Shown here: positions 12,506 to 24,711 of the stretch, piece after piece
How positions within the stretch are numbered: position 1 is the first letter of the stretch
How the letters are laid out: each line of letters begins with the position of its first letter
Source of the DNA: Gonapodya prolifera JEL478
Lineage: Eukaryota > Monoblepharomycota > Monoblepharidomycetes > Monoblepharidales > Gonapodyaceae
DNA: 64,000 bases
Direction: 5' to 3'
NCBI GenBank assembly: GCA_001574975.1
Contig: KQ965756.1
Span: forward strand, 222,861 to 286,860
The notes under the pieces: model-generated
Told to the model about the DNA's origin: nothing
The model's input: only the letters and a program-made list of their open reading frames with translations
Databases searched by the model: none
Translations under genes and position numbers: made by a program

Positions 12506-13706
12506 ATGGCAGCATCCAACCACGTTTCCAAAGTTGCAATGGTCGGCGTGAGTAGCGCCATGATTGATAATTGATGAAGAATCGTCTGAACCATCTGTCC
12601 ATTCGATGAAAAGAACGGCGGTAACTCGGGCATCTACATCGCCCAGGCCCTCATGGCTACCAAGAACTTCACCGTTTCCGCGTTGACTCGCCCAAATAGC
12701 ACCAACAGTCTACCGGAAGGAGTCATTGCGAAACCCGTGGACTACAATGTGTTCTCGACACTTGTGGAGGCTCTTCGGGGACAGGACGTTCTTGTGATCT
12801 CGTTGAACGCTATGGCACCGCCAGACACACAAGAGAAGCTTGTTCGGGCGGCGGGAGAGGCTGGTGTGAAGTGGATCTTGCCCAACGCGTGGGGAGTTGA
12901 TGGAACATACGAACCCATTGGGCGCGATATGCCCATGATGGCAGGTGAGCCCGCAATATCCCGTTCCTTTGCCTTTGCCACCTTTTTACCCAATCCGATA
13001 TTCTAATTCAGCGCAAACAAAAATCTGGGGTCTGATCTCCGAAATTGGCAAAAGCTCCTTCATCGCCGTTTCCACCGGGTTTTGGTACGAGTGGTCCCTC
13101 GCCATTCACGACGCCTTCGGATTTGACTTTGCCAACAAACGAGTGACGCTATACGACGACGGCAACTCCAAAATTCCCATTTCCACGTGGCCCCACGTGG
13201 GACGCGCGGTGGCAAGTCTCCTCAGCCTACCCGTCAGCGAGCCCGCCAAAGGACCCAGCCTCGAAAAGTACCGGAACTCCCAAGTATTCGTCAATTCTTT
13301 CCATGCCAGCCAGAACGACATGTTCGAGTCGGTGCTTCGCGTCACGGGAACGAAACGCGAAGATTGGACAATCACAACCGAGCCCAGCGCCGAGCGGTTC
13401 AGCACCAGCAAGGCGCTCCTTGGCAGCGGAGACCGGAGGGCGTTTGGGCGGATGCTGTACTCTCGCCTGATGTACGCCGATGGCTCAGGTGACTTTTTGA
13501 GGTACAGCACGAGTATCAATCACGATTTGGGGTTGCCGAAGGAGGACATGGATGAAGCGACCAGACGGGCAATTAAGCGCTCGCAGGAGGTGGACGCATG
13601 GAGCCGTGAGTGAAGTTCTCGTGATGTTTTCTTGACGCCTTTGCTCATCGTCTGTGCTCTTCTTCTACTTACAGGTGGCACTGGAACTGAGAAGATAGAT
13701 AGATAG
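12506..13706 (+). CDS. NmrA-like / isoflavone-reductase-like protein, paralogue 1
   Basis: Four exons in phase: 12506-12547, 12614-12944, 13012-13605, 13675-13706; 332 residues. The nucleotide-binding turn VAMVG/NGGNSG is split by intron 1. Typical features follow: SALTRPNS, DYNVFSTLVEALRGQDVLV, a GVKWILPNAWG stretch and GFWYEWSLAIHDAFGFDF. NmrA-like proteins bind NAD(P) and act either as redox-sensing regulators or as atypical SDR reductases; which applies here is unknown. Paralogous to 17681-18847: exon 3 has the same length (594 nt) and intron positions are the same. Intron 1 ends AAG. The C-terminal tail GTGTEKIDR is encoded by exon 4. Confidence 0.88.
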
Positions 13707-14699
13707 AATTGCAGATTGAACTTGGGCGTAATAATCACTTTTGTCACCCTTGCATTATTTGCGACAATGAATATACATCGTGCAATCGTTTAACACACCG
13801 GACTCTCAGGCATCCACAAACCAGAGGACCAGTCTGGCAAAATGGGCACTCAATGTCGTGGAAAAAATTGCCTCAAATGGGTCACAACGATAGCGGCAGC
13901 AGCATAAAGGGATTGGGCCAAAGGCGTCAACATATGGTGTGAGGTGTCAATCAAAGACATTGGAAAGGTTGCCGAATAGTGCTCGTCGCCTTGCTGTCAT
14001 ATTTGCAAGCAGCATACTTTTGACGAGGTTGCACGTGTCGAGAATTGTGCCAATGCCAAAAGAAGCCTAGTCGCTACGTCAGCAAACGATGCCGACGTCA
14101 GGCTCCTACAAGAGGAGCGGGCAATAGCTCTTGAAGTTTTCTTACTCAGAACTGCTTGAGTCTGGCACAACGGCGGAGTGATACAGCGGAATGTGTTTTG
14201 AAGACCACGTAGCTCGGGATTTTCGACATGTCGAGTCTTTCACAGAAAAAAGATAACAGCAAACGTCACCCTCAGGCACCCGACGGGAATGTGGTGGCCG
14301 GTTTGGAGGAGACGAGAAGAATTGTGGAGTTTACAACGCTTACTATGCAAAGCTGATAGTCAGACGATAATGATTTTGAAGACTTTAAAGAACCCTCCTC
14401 CAAGCGGAGAGTATCGCCCGAAATATTGTCGAAACAAGGTAAACGAGTTGAGTGTGCTGGATAAAACGAGAGGTCGTGTGTTGTACCAGCTGGGTACGGC
14501 AGACGCCTCACCACCATCTTCTATTCACTTACACACTGACGATGCTGCGTTTCCACAACGAGAACTGTGGAAGGCATACACACGTCCAAAAACGGGCTCG
14601 ATGGAATCAATGTGATGCGAGGCGTCATTTTGGGTGTCGACTCTTGGGCAACACAGCCAATGTCAACAATTCACGTTGCTCCTGAAAACCAAACCTGCT

Positions 14700-15800
14700 A
14701 CCAAGGGGACCTGGAGGAGGGTGAGAAACGTAGCTGTCCACTATGAGCATGGCGTGACTCAAATGCTTTACGCCTGGTAATGGTTGGCGTACTTCCTCAG
14801 TTACAATGATTCGAGTGTTGCGCAGAAAAGAAATATTTACGTCGCCAAAAAGCCCCTTCCTCGAGAGAGGAACAGGCTCCGGGACGTCCAAATCTTGGAG
14901 GCAACGACACTGTGCATCGCGCCAAGCCGGTTGGTGTGAATTGTTCCTGTAAACAGAAACCACACTGGAGTAGATAACGTTGCTATATGCCGACTGACAG
15001 TGACGGGCATAGAGTACATTCAAAGATTCACAACATGGCGCAAGTCTGGAAGAGAAAGAGATGAAGCAAGTGGCATGCGAGAAAGCAAAGCAGGATGGCA
15101 AGAAGATTGTAGTGCGTTGTTAGTGTGGGTTTGCAAGGCCGCCGAATAGAAAAGCACAATTCTACTCTGGCCTGCCCACACAATGTGTGCCATAAATTTA
15201 ATACGCAAGCAAGAGGTCCAAACATGGTGGTGAAACCAGCCGAAGAACAATGGACTTTGACGTCACAGCTCTTTTCCACGCTTTTAAGCAACGGTGCAAA
15301 AAAAAACATCAATGCAAGTGTGTTGTAAGGAATGTGGTCTCACATTGTGCTAGGCCCGTACAGTGACCGCTGGTGACCGCTGAGAATGACGTTGACGTTC
15401 CAACCTGAGAAGTGTAGGGGCCTCACAAAAGCCCCAAATGGGGTCAATGAAGTCAACTTAAGGAGAGACTGAGTAACAGTGACGTGCTGGGGCAACGAGA
15501 CGCCGCTGAGGCGCAAGAGTCGGCAGTGACCGAACAGCAAATGTCATAAAGCGACATAGCTCATTCCGTGGTGGGTTCCCGCACTGACTGAGGACGCACG
15601 CACCGATAGAGAATTGTTTCCGTTAGGTGTGGCGGGGCTGTGGAGCCAGGTGGCTCGAACAAATGGTTTTAGCCTTTCTATCTTCCAGAAAGGCCAACAG
15701 TGTGTAATTGATGAAGGCAAGACCTCGACGTTAGGGTGACGTCGGCATCGCACCACAGTCACGACGCGACAGTGTGAGGACGCAAGCGTCCAAAACACGG
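14700..15800 (+). repeat. Direct duplication unit, copy A
   Basis: Matches 16140-17200 in order: tcgagagagg / cccgagaggg; acgcaagcaagaggtcc at 15202 and 16617; tgacgtcacagctct / tgacgtcactgctct; aagtgtaggggcc / aagtgtaggaggc; gggcaacgaga / gggcaacgtga. Strongly diverged, with many small indels. Confidence 0.6.
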
Positions 15801-16139
15801 GCTAGTCGAAATAATGGCAAGCGTCAACAAGGGAGCTGCCAAGCTGACTGTCGAAATCAAGCATTAAAGAGCTGACACCATTCATGTTCAAATTGCGATG
15901 AGCTTTGGTGAACTTGGTAGCGTCCAAAAGGGTGCACTGGCTGCTTCAAAGCGGAAATCCAAGATCAGTGCAAACCCAAAACTGCGAAAGTTACAAACGT
16001 GATGTACTCAAAGAACCCATCCCCTGGGCAAGGAATGGGCGCCGGTACGTCCAAAAGTGGTGGTATAACGTGAACGAGGAATGGAGGGCTCCTCACAGGC
16101 TACGAACCCCCAGGGCGGCTGCCGTGGATGAGTTTTGTC

Positions 16140-17200
16140 AAACGTCGTTGGTGATCCTCTCTGCCCAGTTGGAACATAATGTGGCGCAAACTCGTGGTAG
16201 ATGATTGGCACTTGGCGTAGTTCCACAGTTTCGTGTGTTTGGAGTATTGGCCCGAGTCACGGACGAAGTGGAGATGATGTCAACAAACGCACGTCTCCCC
16301 CGAGAGGGAAGCAAACGACGGACATCCAAAAAGGTGAATAGCGACAGCAATGTGCATGGCGCGAAACAGTGTGGATCGTGCCAGCAGACCTTCATCAGAT
16401 AATGTTGCAATATGTCATCTGACGTGGACGAGCATTCAAAGACAAAAAATCTTGGTAAAAGTCTCACAGGAAGTGCGCACAAGCAAGTGGGGTAGGTGAA
16501 AGAGGATTAGAGTGGGGAAAAGAACGTTGGTGTTGTGGACGGGGTCCTTTGTAAGGCCGCAAAAAGTAGAAGCTCCCTTCGTGACCACATGATGTGCGCC
16601 CAAACATTGGACACGCAAGCAAGAGGTCCCAACTTGATGGGCGTCATGCAGCTCCCGCGGCAGAGGCTGCGAACCACATGTCGAAACACAAAGTTGACGT
16701 CACTGCTCTACACATGACGTGGAAGGAGGCAACGTGCAAGCTAAAGCGTCCAAACTAGTGCACTGAGCAAAACGTGGTCGCGCATTGTGCCAGGGAAGAG
16801 AGACGCTCCGCTGCAGTGATGGATGGTTACCGTCTTACAAAAAAGATGCCGTTGCTGTGCGTCTGCACTGAAAAGTGTAGGAGGCACGCAAACGTCCAAA
16901 AATGGGATCAAGAAAATCCAAACCGGTGCAACGCTGAGTGGCGGGTGGGTTAGGTGGGCAACGTGAGGCCATCGAGACGGGCGAGTCAGTGGCGACCAAT
17001 CCGCACAGAGTCACAATAGCGACGATGTTCACGATGATGGTGGTGCCGCGGAATCTCCAGTGGAAGAAAAGGGCTCGTAGTGGGAGAGAGTACGGTGAAA
17101 GTGAACATGTCGTTGTGGAGAAGTGCTACATACTGCGGTCGCCAAAGTGGCAGGGCAATAGTGGAGCGATTCTTCGACTAGTGTACTGGTCCAACGCACG
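16140..17200 (+). repeat. Direct duplication unit, copy B
   Basis: Second copy of the 14700-15800 unit, offset by about 1.42 kb. Same order of shared words, including cgcaagcaagaggtcc at 16616 and the TGACGTCA at 16695-16702. Confidence 0.6.
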
Positions 17201-17524
17201 TTGATATTTCTTAGCGAATAAGATTGAGCCATTATAATATGTGAACCTGAACCCTCTTGATCAACATCAATGATTTTCCCCCCACGCTGACAACTGATTG
17301 CTTACGGGAGTCCAAACCATACCGCAACAACAGGATATTCCCGCAGAAGGATGTCTCCCAACAGTTGCTACGATTTTATTGTCAAACTGCCTCCAGTGAT
17401 CATGTGTGTACAGAAATTTACTTCCAGCTCCGGGGACCACTGACGAAGACTCGAATTTCTATTCTTGGTTCATGTTCTTGCAAGTGATTATTCTGTGAAC
17501 GAGAGGAGAACTGTTGGTTAATCC

Positions 17525-17535
17525 AATTTAAACGG
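17525..17535 (+). promoter_or_regulatory. AATTTAAACGG motif upstream of NmrA-like gene 2
   Basis: Identical 11-mer to the two before paralogue 1, 146 bases before this ATG (17681). A TATA-like ttataag lies near 17611. Confidence 0.5.
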
Positions 17536-17680
17536 GATTTGCAAACTCCGCCACATCCTAAGGTATGCAACCTCGCAAACGGCGTGTAAAGGATTAGATC
17601 CGAGCTCGAATTATAAGGCGTCCGGCGGGACAGTGCGATTAACACTCCAGCACTCAGATCGCACCCCGCTGATCACATCC

Positions 17681-18847
17681 ATGGCCGAATCTAACCGAAT
17701 CTCCAACGTTGCCATTGTCGGCGTAAGTGATACACACATCATCCACAACTGCGTCAGATCTCAGTCATCTATCCTACCCACTCAAAAGGCGGGCGGCAAC
17801 GTCGGAAAGAATATTGCCGAGGCTCTCCTAGCCACCAAGAACTTCTCCGTCTCCGCCTTGACTCGCCCCAACAGCCCCAACAGCGTCCCAGACGGAGCCA
17901 TCGCCAAACCCGTTGACTACGACGTGTTCTCGACACTTGTGGACGCTCTTCGCGGACAGGACGTACTCATAATCACACTGAGCGTCGCCGCGCCGCCAGA
18001 CACCCAGGAGAAGCTCATTCGGGCCGCGGGAGAAGCCGGTGTGAAGTGGATCCTGCCCAATGCGTGGGGAGGTTCAAGTGAGGCAATCCATCGAGACATG
18101 CCCATGTTCCCAGGTGAGCGCACAATCTCCCATTGTTTCGTCATGTTCTCACCAACGCCTTCAACGTCCCACTTTAGTTCAGTCAAAAGCCTGGGCTCTG
18201 ATCTCCGAAATCGGCAAAAGCTCCTACATCGCCGTCGGCACCGGGTTCTGGTACGAATGGTCCCTGGCCATCCACGACGCCTTTGGATTCGACTTTGCCA
18301 ACAAGAAAGTCATCTTGTACGACGACGGAAACACAAAATTGCCGATTTCCACGTGGCCCCAAGTCGGACGCGCGGTGGCAAGTCTCCTCAGTCTCCCCAT
18401 CAGCGACAAGGCGAAGGGACCTAGCCTCGACATGTACCGCAACTCGCAAGTATTCATCAACTCGTTCTTCGTCAGCCAGAACGACATGTTTGAGTCGGTG
18501 CTCCGCGTCACGGCAACAAAGCGGGAGGATTGGACCGTCACATTCGAGCCCAGCGCCGAGCGGTTCAAGACCAACATGGCCGAGCTCGCCACGGGGAACC
18601 GGAGGGCGTTCGGGCGGGCACTGTACGCGCGCGCAATGTACCCTGATGGATCGGGCAACTTCCTGAAGAGTCACACGACCATCAACGATGTTTTGGGGTT
18701 GCCTACGGAGGACATTGATGACGCCACCAGGGCGGCGATTAAGCGGTCGCAGGAAGTGGACCCGTGGGGGCGTGAGTTTTGGGTTCTCCTTTTTGGATTC
18801 TTGACGTGTTTTTGATCACTTTTGCTCTGATAGATGCAGGACGTTGA
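17681..18847 (+). CDS. NmrA-like / isoflavone-reductase-like protein, paralogue 2
   Basis: Exons 17681-17722, 17789-18113, 18178-18771 and a tiny last exon ending 18847 (acceptor TAG at 18833 or CAG at 18839; both give the same stop). About 325 residues. The VAIVG/AGGNVGKN nucleotide-binding turn is split at the same place as in paralogue 1. The shared core is nearly colinear: SALTRPNS, VKWILPNAWGG, GFWYEWSLAIHDAFGFDF, RNSQVFINSFFVSQNDMFES. Synonymous and conservative changes throughout indicate purifying selection after duplication. It sits as an island inside the repeat array. Intron 1 again ends AAG. Function as for paralogue 1. Confidence 0.88.
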
Positions 18848-18899
18848 TCGGCACAGCACAGAATGAGCTAAATTTTAGACAGCCCGAATTCCCAGAATA

Positions 18900-21800
18900 G
18901 CCGATTTGTTTCATTGAATTCAATACACTTCTCATTCCAGTCTAGTGTCATGCATTGCGGTTGCCGGTTAACGTCCGAGAAGCAAAAAGTGACGAGATGT
19001 CAAAAGGCGGCTCATTTGTGGGGAGCGACAATTCCCAAAAACACTGAAGCTCAAATCGTGTACGAATTGACATCATTCCACGTGCGGCACTCTGCTGCGA
19101 CAGTAGTCTCGAAGACGTCTAAAAGTGGACGAAGGCGGCGCAGGTGTGAACGGGGTTTGCGCCGAGAATATCCACCTCGGCAAACCTTGAGTACCACATT
19201 CTCGGCGTGACGTCACTGCTCGATACAGTGCCTGGCTGGGGTAGCTTAAAAGGCGTGCGTCTAAAACTGGTGTGTGACAACGAAGTGCAGGCGGGCAAGG
19301 TGGAAATGCGGGTTGGTTGTGTGGTCAGAGCGGATTCTCTGTCGTTCATTAAGGAAGACGGCGCAGTGATAATGTCACACCACGTTGACTGTACTTCGAG
19401 GGTTTACTCGTGTTGATTGCGGCTCAAAATGCTGGAGAAAGAAAGCCTGAATCGTGGATCGTATTGCAAGAGACCGCGGCTTCTGTTAGAACAGCAAGCC
19501 CATATCAACAACTCAGAGGACGCATGACGCCCAAGTTAACATCACCGGTGAGAGTCAAAATGTTTTCAGCACGCTTGGAACGTTTAAAAGTAACCATGAG
19601 TGCCGACAGTCCAAGCAGGGCAGTGGCTCGTGGAGTTCTGCCGTGAATACCGTGTCTCAGTTTGCACCACCGTGAACCAGGCCATCAGTTGGAGAGGGCC
19701 CAACCGCGCAAGTGGCGTCAAAAAATAGAAGAAAATTTCTCACAACAGGATCACGTGGGGGACGTTGACTGTCGACTCTCGACACACTCTACAGAGGTAA
19801 ATGATTGACGTCAACATAACGAACCCAGCCTGACGCCAGGGGGATCTGGGAGTGGCGTGAGTTGTATCACAAAAAATAGCGGCTCAAGCGGCCGGCATTG
19901 AAATCGATGACCGTCCCCAGCTTCGGAACATCTGTTGGGCTGTGAATCTGTTTGCGCCATCCTTCACACCAATGGGCCCAGGGGGTGGATATACATACGC
20001 GAGGTGACGTCCAAAAAAGCGTATGCGGCGTTGGCAAATGTCCCGTGGCAGTGTGTGGTCATGCCGTCCTTGTACCTGCTGGACCATATTTCGCAAATGA
20101 TTGATATGACACACCAACGTGAAGCAATCTCTGGCGGAGTCCCTACAGGGGCTGTGTCCAAAACGAATGGATGAGCGCAAGAGGCAGATGGTGCCCAGAC
20201 TGCCGGAGAGGAAATGGATGCACCAGAAGAGGTCAAAAATGATGACGGAGCCAGCGCGGAGCTCTATGAGGAGTGCGAGAGGTGTAAGCAAAACTTTTTT
20301 GCGATAAGTGCGTGTGGTTAGTGTCAAGGTGGGGGTGTGTTGCGCAAAATGCTTGTCACCTGGTGGGACCTCATGTGCAGTTCAATGGGGGCGTGGTCCC
20401 CTCCACGGTGAGTGTAGAGCTAAGAAATCGGATTGCGGCATTGCAAAGCTGGGGCAGATGCTTGCAGCGTCCAGTTACCGGGGGCTACGGATGGCTTGCC
20501 TTCGTCCCTGCAGTCCCAGACGACAACTTGACGTCACCGCGCAAGCTTTTGGACACTCCAGAAGAGTCTTAAGTGAGCTTGGAACGCCTAAAGTAAACAT
20601 GAGCACCGACAGTTCAAGCGGAGCAGAAACGCGTGGAGTACCCGCCACGTCCATTGGAAGGGGAGTCCTGATGATTTTACATGGCGCCGTCGTAAAAAAG
20701 GTTGCCAGTTAAAGACTGCCCAACTGCGCGGCAGTCCATTGTGGAGGAACTGAAAGATCAACACCACGAACCCATCCAGATACCAAAGGGGTGCACGAGC
20801 GGGGCGAGAAAACGTTGCGAAAAGTAACAGTCCAAGTGGCAGGTGGGGCAAAGGTGCAAAAGTCGACCTAAGCTACTAGGCAGCAGCATGTCCTTTTTGC
20901 GTCTTTGTTTTTTGACATCACCCTGCCCGCAAAGAACTCCAGGGGCAGATACATGCTCTCAAATGCTGAGACAAGTCACCCCGTTTGATGACACGGTTTT
21001 GTGACGTTGCGGTTCTGGGTTTGGAGCAAGAAGTGGTTAAGTGGCAGATGGTTTCCGCCACACACCTGACCCGAAAAGGGGTTGCCGTCACCACAGCAAA
21101 ATAGCCCTCCGAAAGGGCGGGCTTCCTGCACTGGGAGCGTCCAAAAAGGGCAAAAGCAAATAGCAGCGTGCCGTGGATGAATATCCCGCGGCGTGTGTCG
21201 GTGGTTCAAAGGCTCCGATGGCGCTCTATGCGGTGCGGAGTTGTCTGACACAACCCACGCGGGGTGGCCGTTTCTGGCACGGCAACGGCAGGTAGCGTCA
21301 AAAAAGAGTGCCCACGAGAAAAGGCTGAGGGGGCCCTGACTTGCCCGCGAGTAGGACTGCAGAATTGGAGCTCTCAGTGTCCATGTCGGCCTCTGCCGGT
21401 TTACCCGCGCGAACAGTGACGGCGCCTGCGCGGACTCCAGAGAGGGAGTCGTGCGGGGCGCGTCGAAATTGGGGAGGCTGAGTGTTGGTCTTCTATAACA
21501 GGCCAACCAATCCACGGATCGCACCCGTAGCGGTTACAAAGGCGTAGCGCTCGTTGACATTACCGATGACGAGCAAAAGTGGTCAAGCAGCAGGTGATGC
21601 AACTGTGTGGTGAGTTGTTTCCGCGACGGAACAGCTGACTTGAAGAAGGAGTTGACGTCACTCCGCCCAAAGAACCCGCGGCAAAGGGGAACTATCCTGC
21701 GCTGGGACCGTCCAAAAAGATGAGAAGCAGTACAGCGCAGCAAGGATGCTCCAAGTGTGATGCGTGCGTGACCAATTCCTCCTGTTGTGAGCAACAGTGG

Positions 21801-23400
21801 TGACTCAACCAACGTTTACCTCTTTGGCACTGTCCCCGTAGCAGCGAGACCAAAAACACAAGCAAATAATCAAAGGCAGATGGTGCCCAGAGCTGCCCGT
21901 GAGAAGGAACACTGAACTGAAAGTATCTGCCTCCACGCAGCATTAGCGAAGCGAATCAAAAACAATGACGGCACCCGAGCAGATTTCTATGAGGAGTGCC
22001 CGGAGGCGTGTCCAAATTTATTTTGGGATGGTTACTTGTGGGCAGTGGGCAGTGGCACGCTGGCGGTGTGGTGTAGAAAAGGTGGGACATCCAACAGCAA
22101 GAGATGGGCGTACAGTCCAAGCGGGGAGTGGTTCCTGGATCCCCTCCGTGGCGAATGCAGCAATCACAAACTTGGATGACGGCATTGCGAGATTGGCCTG
22201 TCTACTTAAAGACAGCTGCGTACTGTGTCCAAAAAGTGGTGTCAAGCTAGCCATTCGTTGAGCGGTGTGGCTCAGTGGGACACAGTTGACGTCAACGCGC
22301 AAGCCTTTGGACACTCAGAAGTGTCTCCAGCGAGCTTGGAGCGCCGAAAATAAACATGAGCGCCCGCATTTTAAGTAAGGGCAGTTGCACATTTGCAGAC
22401 GTCTTGCTACACAAGTGACACCACTGCGAAGCAAGGCCGCCAGACACCGTCAGGATACGTCCCAAATCAGCGTGCGGCGTCCAAAAAATAAAAGCAGATC
22501 AGCTCACGTTGAGTTCGCATGGTGGGTGTGGACTGTCGACTGTTGACATCATATCATCAACAGCGGCCTCTTGACGTCACCGCACAAGACCAGCCGGGCA
22601 CTAGGCGCAAGCTGGCGTGACAGTTAAACGCCCAAAATAGAGGCAAGAGTCCAATTTGCAGCTGGGGAAAACGCGCGGTAGTCGGCTTAGTTACGGAACA
22701 CGCGACACGTGATGGACTATGGTACCAACCTGGCGCTACCATGTGCTGGCGCTACCATGTGCTGTGCCAAGTTAGCCTGGGGCAGATCCACACGAGCTAA
22801 CGACCAAAAATGAAAGCAAGAGAAGAGTGGGTGCGTCAAAAAGGGTACACACGAGTGCAAATCGCCCAGCGGTACGGAACAGGAACCAGAAAATTCATTG
22901 ACGTCACCATGAAGCACAAGATTGAGTACATGCGAGGTGACGTCCAACAAAAGGGGGAAGAGGCGAGTGGGTATGTCTCACCGGTCGCGATGACACGGTC
23001 TTTAAGACACCCCGCGCGTACAAGCGGCTCCCGGGGGTTAAGAATAGAATGACAAAGCAGCAGGTGAGGCAAGTGTGCGGCACGTCGTTTCCACCACGGA
23101 AGTGGCGACCCAAGAACGGTGTATGTTGACGTCACCGCTGCGGCAAAGAACTGCCCGAATGGAAGGGTTTTCTGCGCTGGAAGCGTCCAAAAAGAGCAAT
23201 AGTAGGGGCAGCAAAGCGTGGGTGTGCCGGAGTGAAAATGTCCCAGGTGATGCGTGTGGGACACCTAGACTGGATGTGCACATCGACATTGACACAAGCC
23301 ACGTAGCGGGCTGAAGCCTCAAGCTTGAGAGCAGGCCGGGGGACGTGGGGTGCGTCCAAAAGATAAGCAAGGTCAAGATGCTCAGCGGGCACGTTAAGTG
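18900..23400. repeat. Gene-free region of diverged direct duplications, right block
   Basis: Modules recur in the same orientation. One (gcaagcnTTTGGACACTC ... cttggaNcgcc ... aaacatgagc) is at about 20530-20640 and 22290-22390, with a poorer copy at 19556-19650. A second (gcagatggtgcccag ... ctatgaggagtgc) is at 20180-20310 and 21870-22010. A third (tttccNcnacgga ... gcNctggNagcgtccaaaaag) is at 21040-21160, 21610-21730 and 23085-23205. Eight of the ten TGACGTCA palindromes lie here. No ORF above about 180 codons and none with a recognisable domain. Confidence 0.6.
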
Positions 23401-24711
23401 ATGGGAGGTTGGAGGTGGGAGGTGGGACGTGTGGGGCAACACAGAACGGAGGGTGGTGTGTGGTTTCACGAGATTCTTGATTTCATCACAACCGACAGCA
23501 AAATGAAGTAAACAACACACATAACCCAATCAAAAAAAAAAAAAATCTGCGACGAGCAGAAACTTTGCAAGTGCGGGCTGTACGACGTGGGATTGGGACT
23601 GTAGCGATGAAACTTTTTTATTTTTATTTGTGATATTGGAATTGGAGTTATTGAGAGCTGTGGGAGGTGCAGGGAGGGGAGGGCAGAGAAAGGGGGTGGT
23701 TAGATAACGCGCGACACGGAGGACGGCGTGCTGGGCCTGGCGTGGTGGATGAAACTCGAGTCCGGCACATAGCATTGGGAGAGACTGAGTATTGGCGATC
23801 GGTGGACGCGAGGCTTTGGTGGCGGGGTCGGACGGTGAAGGGGAGGAAGGAGTGCGATGCGTTGGTTGAGTTTGGGCGCGGCGAGATACGAGAGATGGCG
23901 GGTTTGGCGAAGATGGGAGGAACAGCAGATGGAGGGGAGATTTTCTGGAGGATTTGTATATGAGAGTAAGGTGATGATGAGCGGGCGTCGAGGATGGGTG
24001 TTGGTTATGAATCGGCGGATATCGGCGTTGAATGCTGTACGGAGATTTTAATTGTGACAGAGATGTCTAAACTATGATTGGTAGCAATTCCGTGGTGGGA
24101 AGGTTCTCAGGCAGCGACGTCACTGGTGGTCGGTGTGCTTGAATGTCGGAGGGCGGGAGGTTCAACGGTCTGCAAAGGCGACTTATGGCAAGAGGGGCAA
24201 TATACATAGCATAGATTCGCATCCGCCGACTCAGGGACGCAGGAGGGCACGTGACGGGTGAGGATGGCATTGGTTTCCTAAACAGGCAAGTCATACTTTT
24301 GAGCGGGCAAACCCCAAGCAAAGGAAAAAAAAAGGGAAGATGCGGAACGGATGCGGCCGCAGGAGAGTCAGCCTCAGGGCACTTGGATGGACTGCACGTT
24401 GTGAGAGCAGAAGCAGGAAACAGGAAGACAGGAAGAATAGGAGACAGGAGACAGGAATTGGAGACAGCGAGCAGAGAAGAGAGAGAGAGAGAGAGAGAGA
24501 GCGAGAAGGGAGGAGAGCGAGGCTACGCAGACAAGCAGACGGAGAGGCAGAGGAGAGTGAGGACAGACAGGACAGGGACAGACAAAACAGGTGAGCGCGG
24601 GTGCGGGAGTGCGGAATTGATTGGGGGCGTGGCACTGACAGATGCCGGGTGACAGGCAGTCGCACGCAGGCAGACGCAGACACCGGCAACCCCTCCACTC
24701 CCACGCAGACC
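23401..24711. other. 5' flank of the large Sel1 gene; no gene seen
   Basis: Contains a 13-A run near 23533, several short frames, and a purine-rich leader with a (GA)n microsatellite at about 24477-24502. The purine-rich stretch (24410-24590) lies just upstream of the ATG at 24712 and is probably 5' leader or core promoter. Confidence 0.4.
24477..24502. repeat. (GA)n microsatellite
   Basis: About 13 GA units inside a longer purine-rich tract in the leader of the Sel1 gene. Confidence 0.9.

Larger units (their letters stand above)
13707..17520. repeat. Gene-free region of diverged direct duplications, left block
   Basis: No credible ORF. The sequence holds recurrent words, notably CGTCCAAAA variants (14584, 15788, 15924, 16045, 16893) and TGACGTCA (15258, 16695). 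A unit of about 1.1 kb at 14700-15800 recurs in the same orientation at about 16140-17200. Flanked on both sides by the NmrA-like paralogues. Confidence 0.6.
15258..23134 (+). promoter_or_regulatory. Ten TGACGTCA palindromes in the repeat array
   Basis: Exact octamers at 15258, 16695, 19208, 19806, 20529, 21653, 22287, 22572, 22899 and 23127 (start positions). TGACGTCA is the consensus of CREB/ATF-type bZIP factors. Most copies are followed 40-60 bases downstream by CGTCCAAAA or a one-step variant (for example 21707, 22630, 22938, 23184). Whether any factor binds is not known. Confidence 0.6.

Noticed and set aside
17029-17232. Short frames within the repeat array as genes
   Set aside because: No frame is shared between duplicated units, and none has a domain or splice-linked continuation.
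13707-23400. CRISPR-like or satellite array
   Set aside because: Repeats are diverged, overlapping and hundreds of bases apart; there is no regular repeat-spacer structure.
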